Of a DNA stretch of 64,000 nucleotides, positions 1 through 9,800 are shown piece after piece. Both the position numbers and the translations under genes were made by a program. Below the pieces are notes generated by a model that had not been told where the DNA came from, did not search any database, and was given only the letters and a program-made list of their open reading frames with translations. How positions within the stretch are numbered: position 1 is the first letter of the stretch; each line of letters starts with the position of its first letter. This DNA comes from Lachnospiraceae bacterium (GTDB taxonomy: Bacteria > Bacillota > Clostridia > Lachnospirales > Lachnospiraceae). The stretch spans positions 1 through 64,000 of the forward strand of contig JAEELL010000034.1 in the NCBI GenBank assembly GCA_016282745.1, given 5' to 3'.

Positions 1-72
1 TAATAGTATCACATAAATCTCCTTATCATTATAGTTTTGCAAATTTAATAATAAGATTTTTTTATGTGATAT

Positions 73-108
73 GGAAGAGGTCTTGTGCCTCTTCCTTTTA
101 TTTTTTTG
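73..108 (+). terminator. Rho-independent terminator
   Basis: An 8-bp perfect stem (GGAAGAGG at 73-80, CCTCTTCC at 88-95) with a 7-base loop is followed directly by a T-rich tract. It should end a plus-strand transcript entering from left of the window. The gene it serves is not visible. Confidence 0.75.
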
Positions 109-185
109 ATTTTTCTTGCCAACTAATATTTTACTCTAAGACATAGTCATCAACTAAAAGGTTTCCTAGTTTTTTTTACGGTTAA

Positions 186-233
186 AAAATTCGCTATACA
201 AGGATATCAACCTTGTATAGCGAATCATTTTTT
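186..233. terminator. Bidirectional terminator hairpin
   Basis: A 15-bp perfect inverted repeat (189-203 with 211-225, loop of 7) has an A-run on its left and a T-run on its right, so it can terminate in both directions. On the minus strand it lies about 195 bases past the flavodoxin stop and probably ends that transcript. The remainder of 1-421 is AT-rich and I see no gene in it. Confidence 0.75.
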
Positions 234-421
234 ATTATAAATCTCCCGGTTTGGCAACTGAACTACCCCAATCAAAATCAACATATATGTAATTCTGATC
301 TACAGGTTTTAATATATTATTATACAGATAATTATGTGACTCTGCATTTCCCATTTTCCTACCGTTTCTGTCAAGTAATCGTTGGCACGATTCCTATCAC
401 ATAAAATATGATGGTGTTTAA

Positions 422-829
422 TTATTTGTATCTTCTGGCAAAATCTACTGCATCCTTTAAATCATCAGCATTTGGTCTGCCTTTGTGGAGTCCTTTAAAT
501 TCGCCTTTACAGTGGAATTCATTTTCGTCCATTGCGATACCCTTCTTATTTGCTTCGGCTTTTACTTTCTTATATGTAGAATTCAACATAGCAGCTGAAC
601 CAAAATTAACTATTTTTCCTACTAAGTCTTTATCAAGAGCTGCAATAAATGCTTTTACTTCAGGATCAATATTAAAGGCATAATATGAATTACCTAAGAA
701 CAAATAATCTACCTGTTCACTCAATCCCTCACTTATTGGCAAAGCTTCTACTCCAAGTTCTTTTGCAATCGCTTCCGCAAGTCTCTTAGTATTTCCTGTT
801 TTTGTATAATATCTTACTGCATATTTCAT
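422..829 (-). CDS. Flavodoxin family protein
   Basis: A 135-residue single-domain flavodoxin-like protein, expected to bind FMN and carry electrons in the cytoplasm. The N-terminal segment YYTKTGNTKRLAEAIA is the usual phosphate-binding loop (T/S-x-T-G-N-T) followed by helix 1. A second cofactor-loop region, FLGNSYYAF, lies near residues 44-52. It is at the short end of the family. The ATG at 829 follows GGAG with good spacing. It lies downstream of the Pr6Pr-like gene on the same strand, separated by about 70 bases that carry a repeat also found near 41740. Its electron partner is not shown by the context. Confidence 0.85.
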   Translation of the reverse strand: MKYAVRYYTKTGNTKRLAEAIAKELGVEALPISEGLSEQVDYLFLGNSYYAFNIDPEVKAFIAALDKDLVGKIVNFGSAAMLNSTYKKVKAEANKKGIAMDENEFHCKGEFKGLHKGRPNADDLKDAVDFARRYK

Positions 830-841
830 AATTATTCTCCT

Positions 842-897
842 TTTCCAGTAAATTTTCTTACCCCATCTTCACTTTGTTTAGAGGAGGGGACATCTAC
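842..897 (-). repeat. Dispersed intergenic repeat, copy 1
   Basis: On the minus strand this gap reads AATTAAGTAGATGT, then CCTCCTCT, then GTGAAGATGGGGTAAGAA. A closely similar arrangement (TTAATAGTTTATGT, CCTCCTACT, GTGAAGGTGGGGGTAAGAA) occurs near 41738-41795 in the same orientation. No ORF explains it. It could be the end of a small palindrome-associated or IS200/IS605-type element, which is an inference from its shape. Confidence 0.5.
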
Positions 898-1605
898 TTA
901 ATTATCTCTCATCCAATTGGAAATTGTCACATAACAAAAACCAACAATTAATAAAAATATAAGTAATATCATAATCCACCATACGCATCCCATAAAAGGT
1001 AATTCATGTGAAAAGCCAAAAGCCCCAACTTTACTTCCCCAATTCAAGAAGAAGTATGGATAATTGTTGCCATAACCGAAGTTCCATCCGCAAACATAAC
1101 CTACACCTGAATACAGAGCATATAATAATGGTGGAATTATTACATATATCACGTTAGCTTTTTTTATTTTTGTAGTAGATGCAACAATAAAATAGTCCAC
1201 AACAGACGCAATCGGTACAACAACATGGGTAAGAACGTTTTGTAGGTTCCAAGCATTTTCTCCAAGAGTTGGAGCCAGCACTACAACAAACACAACTCCT
1301 GTAAGCGTAATCGATACAGTACCAACCAATTTTATGACATACCATATAGAATTAATATCCATGTTGCCTAGGAGTAAAAGAAAACCTATCAAACTGATTA
1401 GTGCAATTATAATATTTGACTGTATCGTAAAATACATAAATACTGTTTTACCGCCCATAAATTCACTTCCTGCCTGTGCACTAATGTAAACACCTGCAAT
1501 AGAAGCAATTATAACAAGAATCTTAAATGCGTAACTAATATTTTTTCTTGTATTGTTTATACTAATAGCAATTACACCTCCTTTGACAATAATATGCGAA
1601 TACAC
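898..1605 (-). CDS. Pr6Pr-like multi-pass membrane protein
   Basis: About six hydrophobic helices and the segment YFTIQSN near residue 60 match the Pr6Pr membrane protein family, whose function is unknown. Conserved aromatic and histidine positions of the family are visible (NVLTHVVVPIASVVDY and WNFGYGNNYPYFFL). The longest frame starts at a GTG (1605) with no ribosome site in front of it. A strong AAAGGAGG lies inside the frame, and the first codon with proper spacing after it is ATT at 1572, so the true start may be non-canonical. It faces the glutathione peroxidase gene divergently across a 315-base region with a 10-bp tandem repeat. Confidence 0.7.
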   Translation of the reverse strand: MYSHIIVKGGVIAISINNTRKNISYAFKILVIIASIAGVYISAQAGSEFMGGKTVFMYFTIQSNIIIALISLIGFLLLLGNMDINSIWYVIKLVGTVSITLTGVVFVVVLAPTLGENAWNLQNVLTHVVVPIASVVDYFIVASTTKIKKANVIYVIIPPLLYALYSGVGYVCGWNFGYGNNYPYFFLNWGSKVGAFGFSHELPFMGCVWWIMILLIFLLIVGFCYVTISNWMRDN

Positions 1606-1680
1606 AAATTATAGTATTTTTGTATTTTACTCAATTATATTGCGCTCAATTCATCATGTCAATCCCTATTCCATTACTAT

Positions 1681-1760
1681 TTATCACATTCTGCCACTAT
1701 TTATCACTGTTTATCACTATTTATCACTATTTATCATTTTTTATCTCTGTTTATCATACG
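1681..1760. repeat. Eight-unit 10-bp tandem repeat
   Basis: Consecutive 10-base blocks starting at 1681 follow the consensus TTATCACTAT. Units at 1711 and 1721 are exact, 1701, 1731, 1741 and 1751 are close, and 1681 and 1691 are more diverged. The period is one turn of B-DNA, so any protein bound to successive units would lie on one face. It sits between two divergent genes and upstream of the peroxidase promoter. Confidence 0.8.
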
Positions 1761-1837
1761 TTCAAAATCAGACCACTTACAATAGGAAGATTCAAGAACG
1801 CTTAATCAACAAAGTTATTAATTCTTCAAAAAAAAAT

Positions 1838-1875
1838 TTGACATCTAAAATTTAATTTGATACAATTTAATTGTA
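1838..1875 (+). promoter_or_regulatory. Sigma-A promoter with overlapping palindrome, gpx operon
   Basis: TTGACA at 1838-1843 and TACAAT at 1861-1866 are separated by exactly 17 bases. The -10 box is the left half of a perfect 7-1-7 palindrome, TACAATT-T-AATTGTA (1861-1875). The 7-1-7 geometry is that of Fur-family operators (Fur, PerR, Zur), although the bases do not match the B. subtilis Per box. A repressor bound here would block the promoter of peroxide-defence genes. Confidence 0.65.
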
Positions 1876-1920
1876 CAAAATAGTTGTCGAGTATAATTTT
1901 GAATTTTAGGAGGAAAAGAA

Positions 1921-2460
1921 ATGAATATTTATGATTTAACAGTTAAAACTAGAGATGGTGAAGATTTTGATTTAAGCTCATTAAAAGGAAAAGTTTCATT
2001 AGTAGTTAATACAGCAACAGGTTGTGGATTTACTCCACAGTATGAAGCTATCGAGAAACTTTATGAGAAATATCATGATCAGGGATTTGAAGTATTAGAT
2101 TTTCCATGTAACCAGTTTGGTCATCAGGCACCTGGTAGCGACGATGAGATTCATTCATTCTGTACAGCAAAATACAACACACAGTTTGATCAGTTTGCAA
2201 AAATTGATGTTAACGGAGATACAGAAAGCCAGGTATTCACTATCTTAAAGGAACAGCAGCCTAAAGAAGAAATCAAAGGCTTAAAAAACAAAGCAGCTAT
2301 GAAGGCTATTTCTAAAATTAGTACTACTTGCAAAAAACCCGGTGATATCGCTTGGAATTTTACAAAATTCCTTGTTGACAAAGACGGAAATGCAGTTAAG
2401 AGATATGACCCAACTTTTGACCCAAGTGAAATCGAGGAAGATTTAAAAGCACTTTTATAA
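1921..2460 (+). CDS. Glutathione peroxidase family protein (thiol peroxidase)
   Basis: A 179-residue Gpx-fold peroxidase reducing hydrogen peroxide or organic hydroperoxides. The peroxidatic residue is Cys35 in NTATGCGFTPQY, a normal Cys codon and not selenocysteine. The family Gln is in FPCNQFG, and the Trp-Asn pair is in WNFTKFLV near residue 145. A further Cys in the middle region could resolve against Cys35, as in thioredoxin-dependent bacterial Gpx. AGGAGG stands 8 bases before the ATG. Thioredoxin and thioredoxin reductase genes follow at once, so thioredoxin is the likely reductant in place of glutathione. It has its own sigma-A promoter. Confidence 0.93.
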   Translation: MNIYDLTVKTRDGEDFDLSSLKGKVSLVVNTATGCGFTPQYEAIEKLYEKYHDQGFEVLDFPCNQFGHQAPGSDDEIHSFCTAKYNTQFDQFAKIDVNGDTESQVFTILKEQQPKEEIKGLKNKAAMKAISKISTTCKKPGDIAWNFTKFLVDKDGNAVKRYDPTFDPSEIEEDLKALL

Positions 2461-2534
2461 TAATACTGCCACCCTACCACTTGTATTATCGGCAGTAAAT
2501 GATATTTTATTAATAGTATAAAGGAGGAAAAACT

Positions 2535-2849
2535 ATGGCAATTTTAGAAGGAAATAAAAATAATTTTGAGGAACTTGTATTAAACAACAATGGTAAAGTA
2601 CTTGTTGATTTCAACGCAGAATGGTGCGGTCCATGTAAAATGTTAAAGCCTATGCTTGACGAAGTTGCAGCTGATCGTGATGATGTGAGCATCGTATCTG
2701 TCAATATTGATGACGAGGATGAATTAAGCGCAAAGTACGGTATATCTTCTATCCCATGTCTTGTGTTATTCGAAAATGGTGCTGAGTCAAAAAGAAGCGT
2801 TGGATTAATTCCCAGAGATGAAATCGAGAATTTGATAGGAGGAAAATGA
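2535..2849 (+). CDS. trxA: Thioredoxin
   Basis: A 104-residue thioredoxin with the canonical active site WCGPC (Cys31, Cys34) and the cis-proline loop SSIPCLVLF. Note the extra Cys right after the cis-Pro. It passes electrons from the next gene product, thioredoxin reductase, to targets that probably include the upstream peroxidase. AAAGGAGG precedes the ATG. The stop overlaps the trxB start in an ATGA arrangement, so the two are translationally coupled. It is a different protein from the WCMPC thioredoxin at 57222-57533. Confidence 0.95.
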   Translation: MAILEGNKNNFEELVLNNNGKVLVDFNAEWCGPCKMLKPMLDEVAADRDDVSIVSVNIDDEDELSAKYGISSIPCLVLFENGAESKRSVGLIPRDEIENLIGGK

Positions 2850-3757
2850 TGTACGACATTATTATCGTTGGAGCAGGACCTGCCGGATTAACAGCTGCCA
2901 TTTATGCAAGACGTGCCTCAAAAAAAGTATTAGTTTTAGAAGCCAAAAATTATGGTGGCCAAATTATCAATACTTTAGATATTGAAAACTATCCTGTTGA
3001 AGCGCATATTTCAGGTTTTGAATTTGCTACCAAACTTTATGAGCAGGCCAAAAATTTAGGTGCAGAAATTGTCTTTGAAAAAGTTACAGAAATCCGTGAT
3101 AATGCCGGAGCGAAAGAGATTGTTACACCTAAAAACACTTACAAGGCCAAAGCTTTAATTCTTGCTACAGGATCTGAAAACAGAAAGCTTGGTCTCCCTA
3201 AAGAAGATGAATTGATTGGAAAAGGAATATCTTATTGTGCAACTTGTGATGGCGCCTTTTTCAGAAAGAAAAATGTTGCCGTTGTAGGTGGTGGTAATAC
3301 AGCCTTAGAGGATGCACTTTACCTATCAGATATTGCCGAAAAGGTATATCTTATTCACAGAAGAGATGAATTTAGAGGCGAGGACTCTACCGTTAACCAG
3401 TTGAAGGCTAAAGACAACATTGAATTTGTTTACAACAGTACTGTATCTAAATTGATTTCTGAAGACAGACTAAACAGTATTGAAGTTACTAACACTTCAG
3501 GAGAAAAACGAATTATTGAACTTGACGGATTGTTTGTTGCAATCGGAAGAATTCCTGAAAATCAGAATTTTGCGAAATTGATTAAACTTGACCAGGCTGG
3601 ATATGTTATTTCCGGCGAAAATTGTATGACTAATGTTGAAGGATTATTTGTTGCCGGTGACAACCGCACAAAGGAAGTTCGTCAATTAGTTACAGCTACA
3701 GCCGACGGAGCAGTTGCTGCTACAGCTGCTGTAAAATATATTAATAACATTCAGTAA
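2846..3757 (+). CDS. trxB: Thioredoxin reductase
   Basis: About 303 residues, the normal low-molecular-weight TrxR size. The FAD-binding GAGPAGLTAA is at residues 9-18, the redox disulfide CATCDGAFF at Cys131/Cys134, the nucleotide motif GGGNTALEDA near 150, and the NADPH 2'-phosphate signature HRRDEFR near 172. A second FAD motif, GLFVAGD, lies near the C-terminus. It uses NADPH to reduce TrxA. Two adjacent ATGs (2846 and 2849) are possible starts, and the second is as well placed behind GGAGGA. It is the last gene of the gpx-trxA-trxB operon. Confidence 0.96.
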   Translation: MMYDIIIVGAGPAGLTAAIYARRASKKVLVLEAKNYGGQIINTLDIENYPVEAHISGFEFATKLYEQAKNLGAEIVFEKVTEIRDNAGAKEIVTPKNTYKAKALILATGSENRKLGLPKEDELIGKGISYCATCDGAFFRKKNVAVVGGGNTALEDALYLSDIAEKVYLIHRRDEFRGEDSTVNQLKAKDNIEFVYNSTVSKLISEDRLNSIEVTNTSGEKRIIELDGLFVAIGRIPENQNFAKLIKLDQAGYVISGENCMTNVEGLFVAGDNRTKEVRQLVTATADGAVAATAAVKYINNIQ

Positions 3758-3765
3758 TTATTCTC

Positions 3766-3790
3766 ACCACTTATAAAAGTGGTAGTTTTA
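3766..3790 (+). terminator. Weak hairpin after trxB
   Basis: ACCACTT (3766-3772) pairs with AAGTGGT (3777-3783) around a 4-base loop, followed by AGTTTT. The U-tract is short, so it is likely a partial terminator backed up by the stronger one at 3830. Confidence 0.45.
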
Positions 3791-3829
3791 TCCGATAAGG
3801 ATAACTTTTTCCCTCATTATATAATACCA

Positions 3830-3866
3830 GAGACAATTTGCTACAAATGCAAATTGCCTCTTTTTG
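3830..3866 (+). terminator. Rho-independent terminator of the gpx-trxA-trxB operon
   Basis: GAGACAATTTGC (3830-3841) pairs with GCAAATTGCCTC (3849-3860) with one mismatch and a 7-base loop, followed by TTTTTG. It lies between the plus-strand redox operon and the end of the minus-strand pilus operon. Confidence 0.75.
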
Positions 3867-3887
3867 TATAAGGAAAACTCCGGAATA

Positions 3888-6800
3888 TTAATCCCAGAGT
3901 CTCTTTCTTTTTCTACGATATATTAAAGTTGCTACTATAACAGTTGTTGTAATAAAACCTGCTACGACAGCAATTACTTTATTTGTAATTCCGGTTGCAA
4001 CTATAGCATCAAGTGTATTTGTAACTAGTAGTTTTGTGCTTTCTGCCAACACAAACGTCTTCGTATCTGTCTCTTCCTCAGGCCCTTCACCTAATTTAAA
4101 GCCAGATGTGTACTCTCCCGGATCATCTGTAACAGTTATACTAACTCCCGGTGGCAATGCAATGTCTACTCTGTCTTTGTGCTTCATAGTAAATACTCCG
4201 CCTGTTCGTGACATGAGCGGCTGTTCCACTCCATTTTTGGCCCACACAAAACCTTCACCATCACCTGCACCATTTATTGATACAGTAAATGTAAATTCTG
4301 TATCCATATTTGCACCTGTACCGGCGACTTTCTTCTCGATTGTCAATGTCTCTACATTCGTTAATTCCTTTACATTTGGAACACTGAGTGTATAAATATA
4401 ACTATCTTCAGTTTCAACCAGACTTCCATTATACGAATCACTTATAAGAGATGGCACACCTATAGGTGATACTCTGAAAATAATATCTTCATCCAGTTTT
4501 GCATAATTAAACGGTGCTCTCGTCTCTGTAAGGAAATATACCGAACCTTTTTCGCCCGGGTTAATAACTCTGTTACTATTGCCGCCACAGACATCTACAA
4601 CTCCATTTTGTGTCACCATATCCTCAAATCCCGTCATAGGATTTTTATTCTTTACGTATCCACTAATAGAAGTATTTGCCTGCTTATACAGAGCAAAATG
4701 AGCCTCTTCAAGCATTATACTATTGTCTTCGCCATCCATCTTTTCGATTTTAAAATTGAATGGTTTGTTATATACATCAACAAAAGCAGTTATACCATTT
4801 TGCCCACTCTTTGTGTTTGCCCAATTACTATCCGCAGCATCATTATTGCCCCACTGAGTATGACCATCTTCATAATACAAAGAAACTGTATCATCATCAT
4901 TGACAACAAACTTAAGAATCTTTTGTATACCAACAAATCCTTTAGGTGCTGTAGACTGTTGTAATGTATACGGCTCATTATATGAGAAATTATACATCAT
5001 TGTTATTAATCCATCAGAACCTGATGTATATTCTCCAATAACTTTGCCGGTGCTATCTGTTAATTTGAACTTTCCTCCCTTTAGCTTAACATCTGAATCC
5101 CACTTAAACAGCCTGAGGGCAATACCTCCGTTTCGAATATTTGAAATTATGTCAGTTCTGGTAGTTCCATCCACTGTTCCCTGATTAGTTGTCACTACAT
5201 AATCGTATGTTTTTTGTGGTGTTTCTCCTTCCGGGGTTGCAGCTGCTGTTCGTGTTGCTGCAACATTTATACTGGTTCCATCTTCTATCGGAGTAACAGT
5301 TCCATAATTTGTTACAGTTCCATCTTCTAAAACTTCCGGTGATGTATTACTTATAGTAACCTCTTTAACAACATAATCATCAAGGTTTGTTCTCTCAGTT
5401 CCATCATCCTTAGCTTTTAGAGTTGTCCAAAAATAATATGCCGTTGTGGCCGGTGATTTAATTTGTTTTACGGAATCTGCAAGTAATTCTCCATCAACAT
5501 AAACCGCAGTATAAATAGGCGCATGACCAACTGTAAGATCTATGTCGCTCCATTGCTTTTTAACATTAAGTCCGTACCCCTTCTTGTTATGCACTTCCAA
5601 CTGTGGATTTTCTTCTGCTCTGACCTTTCCGACATTGATTGGATTTCCTTCATATTCCCAATATGAAGGAATGTCTTCCACTGTGTAATCATCATTAATC
5701 TTACTTCCCATTACTCGCTCAAAGCCATCTAAACCATAACCTACTTTTGTATCCTCGGTCACTTTAAAAATAGTGCCGACCGGCAATCCGGGAACACATA
5801 TTGTGTACCCAGCAGGAATCCCCGATATTGCACCAAAACCTGAGGTAGTAAAAGTCAAATCATCTACTGTAAATCCCGGTAATGTACCTTCTTTTAATTT
5901 TTCAACATTTTCATGAGTATACGGTACATAAGTTTCAGTAAATTTACCACTCGTTGAATCGAAACGACACATCTTCTTATTAGGTGACAATACATAGTAT
6001 TTATGCATATTGGCTAATTGCATATCATCTGCCCTTACATCAAAAGAAGAAAGATAAAGTCTGAAATTGAATGTTGCAGAATCATCCGTCACTTCGTTAT
6101 TATTTTCATCCAATAATTTCTTAGTTATATATAAATCTTTTATGACATCTTTGTTTACATAGTTATCAAAAGTAATATTTGGTCTCTTTTCAGCAGAGCC
6201 AAGCTCAGATGAATAACTTCTCAAATCACCTTTTACTTCAATTCTCTCTGCGGGTACATTTTCACCATTGATTGTGACAGTTCCATACACAGTACTGTCT
6301 ACTGCACACTCCACAATCCTATATGTAATTGTATCGTCCGGGAATGCTATCTCTGCACTCTTTGACGGATTGATAAAATAAATATTGCTATATGCCTCTT
6401 CTTCTGTAAATCCGGGTGGCCGGTACTTTCTTACAAAAGTAGCGGGCTGATTAGAATTCTGATAAGTGACCGCTATATAATCATCATCATTGCCAAGCAA
6501 ATGTTCTTCTCCGGGTCCACCATTTTCACCTTCGGGTAAAGTATAATAAATCTGGAATGGATACTCAACAAAATCAGTATCAATCAACTCTGCACCATCA
6601 CCACTAACTGACTTAGATACAACAACATGGCCCGGCTTTACAGCTGCAATATTAAATCTCATATTCAGATTAGATGCATTACCTCCACGTTCCATATAAA
6701 AAACTTTCATGGTATGTGTAGAATAGTCCTTAAAGATATTTTCTCCTTCGGCAAAATATTCAGACATATATTCATTTACTTCTTCATCTGTAGCCCCCGG

Positions 6801-9800
6801 ATGAATGGTTCTGTAATTATCCTCAAAAACCTGTCGCAACGTTGTATGCTCTAAAGTACCATGAACTTTTGCTCCTGCTTTGTCATAGTAAATATCTCCT
6901 GTACGGAAATTGATAGTTCCCATAACAGCTGAATGTGTACCACCTAAATCCAATACAAGATTATTATCAACGTAAAACCAAAAGTCATCATCTCCGGTAA
7001 ACTCAAATATAATGTCATGTCCCCAGGCATCCAATCCTGATGGTGTCTGAACAAAGGATGACTCCATTTCCAATCCGAAATAATAATTTGCTTCCTTTGG
7101 AGCTTCTGTCTGAATCAAATGAAGTTTTTCATATTTTCTTGGATCATCATCTGACAGCACTCCCATAGTTCCATCAGAAGGAGATGTCAGTGATGAATAC
7201 AGATTCTGCGGATTATTCTGTGAATAAACTCCCGGCAAAATAGTATCAAACGGGAAAAACTCCCCGTGTTTTAAGGAATATGAAGTTTTGCTTCTATCAT
7301 GAGTACCAAGTTCACGATATAAAATAAAATCAGTTTCCCCATTTTCCTTTGTATTAAAACTTACTGTGCCATCTTCATTCGTCTTCTTTAGTGTGGCAAA
7401 ATTCTGACAACTGTCAAACTCAAAATATCCACTGGACTCGTGTACTTTATCCAAAAAGAGATGATTGACAGGCATTGCATTTTCAAACGCCTTTGCAAAA
7501 TCTTTGTGAGCAGCATCTGCACGGGTGGCATCCGGATAACCGTTTTCTTTGAGGTATGGACTTAAAAGACCTCTTGTCAGCTTGTCAATTGATGCAGAAC
7601 CTCCAAGATAATCCCATGTTACATCTGCTCCATCAGAACTACCATATGCCTTTCCTTCCCTTAAACCAAAATCAACAATCCTCATCTTGATTCCATGTTC
7701 GTTATTGTCAACTGTAGGTACCTGATGAAGTCTGTCACTTAAATTCAACTCTTCTCTTGTTGCAAAATAGAATGGTAGTGAAACAGACTCTGCACAAGGT
7801 TCAAGAGCGGTCTTTTCAGCATTTGGTCTGAATCCTATATATGCGTATTTTGAATTATCCCATGCCATAATCTGGCTGTAGAACTCTCCATTTCTTCTTC
7901 CCGGCATATTGATTCCGATAGTATCGTCAGATAACACCTGATTTCCGTTCAACTGAGGTGCAAGATATTTTTCAGAATATGGATTATACAACTCGTAGTA
8001 ATAGTTTGGTTCTTTTGTAACTTCATCAACGTACTCGATAAACTTCCATTCCATTGAATCGGTACCGTCACCAAGCCAAAGTATCTTACCGCCTGACGCA
8101 TAACACGGATAGAGGGAACCATCATGATCAACAGCGTACATATCATATCTGAGTTCATTTTCATTCCAGATACGCATATAAACTATTACTTCCTGACCGT
8201 TTTTAATGTCTGACACACTCACACGATCTGCCGAGAATGTAATAAGATCACTATCATCGAGTTGTGCTCTGTCAAGACGATAAAGCCATGTTGAAGGATT
8301 AGTTCCATCTTCTGTAACTTCAAATACGCCCCCACCATCTTCTTCAGTTTTTGGGTGAAACGCAATATAAACTCCGTTAGTTTTTAGCTGTATACAACTT
8401 TCACCAATAATCTTAACATCAAATTTCGACGCATTTTCCTGTGCTGTCACTGTAGATATTCCGGTACTGTCTGCAAACAGATACTTTGTTTCTGACTCTG
8501 AAACACTTGATACAAAAAATCTTCCATCTTCCGGATCATATGTAAAAGTCCATCTGTCAATTTCGTTATTCTCATCTACATACATCACCCTGTTATTTCC
8601 CTGAGCTGTTATTATGAGCTTTATAAGGGAATGTGAATTTCCATCAGCCATAAAGGCATTACCCTTTGTAGCACCTGTCGTGTAATGGAATAGTCCATAG
8701 GTTTTTCCATCGAGCTGTTCCTCTGCAGATGGTGAGGCAGTCACATCGGCATACTGAATAAAAATACTTGAATTCACTGTATTTTTATTATCTGTATAAT
8801 AACGTATTCCTCCACCACTTCCTGAATGCTGTATCCACTTATTTGCATTCTTTTGTTTAAAAAAGAAAGACTGTGGATCTGCACCTTCTACTTCATAGAT
8901 ATCAAGTAAATCCGCACTGTCTGATAATTCAATATTATTTCCACTCTTTGTGTGCAAATACTTCTTTTGTCCATCAACATATGTGTACATGTTCAAAGCA
9001 GAACCGGATTTTTCAAAATACCAGACAGCTGCTAATGAAAAATTACTTGTCTCCTCAAGTACGCTATTGCTACCGTTAACAAGGACATTAGAAGTAATAT
9101 ATTTTTTTGAATTACCATAATATAATACAAAACCGGTATTACTTCCTTTTACAGAGGTAAGTTCGTCATCTGAAGTTACGATATCATATGAGAATTCAAT
9201 AGGAACCTCAACAATCTCATAAACACTAAAGCCTGTAGCGTAAAAACCTATTTTTCCATCCTCTAAAATAAAATCAGAAATCTTTTCCCTCTCCCCGCTA
9301 TCTCTGACGTGCCATAATTCAAGAGTATTCTTTTCTTTAATCTTTGGGTTAGAAATCTCAACATAAATTGGGTTTTGCGTTCCCGGCTGATACTCCTCTT
9401 CTCCATCTGTTATTGTAATGTCATATGCTGCAAGTGCATCAAGTTCTTTAGTCACATCAACCGCTTCTGCACATGCACCTTCCGGTATCATACCATCTAA
9501 TTTGATAATCTGTCCTGACTTCTTTCCATTTGGATATACTTCTAAACTCTGCTTTTGCAGATAATTATTCTGTTCAGTCTCTGAAGGCATTGATGATGAA
9601 TCATCTATATTCTTCTTTTCGACTACCGCATATACACCCAATCTGTTTGTGTCAAATCTGACTATTCCATTTTCCACAGAGACGTCATTAATCTTTCTTC
9701 TCTCACCATCATCAAAAATATTCCAAAGTTCTATCTTATTGCAATCTGAAAAAAGTGGATTATTGATTTCAACAGAAACGGTATCTTCTTCATCAAATTC

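Noticed and set aside
408..683. Plus-strand ORF over the flavodoxin gene
   Set aside because: It is the complement of a clear flavodoxin with its own ribosome site; the translated product resembles nothing and has no ribosome site.
1681..1760. CRISPR array
   Set aside because: The repeats are 10 bases with no spacers between them, so this is a tandem repeat and not a CRISPR array.
1921..2460. Selenocysteine form of glutathione peroxidase
   Set aside because: The active-site codon is a normal Cys codon (Cys35), not TGA.
2464..2497. Terminator between gpx and trxA (TACTGCC / GGCAGTA)
   Set aside because: The loop is 20 bases and no T-run follows. At most it is a weak processing site, and the genes look co-transcribed.
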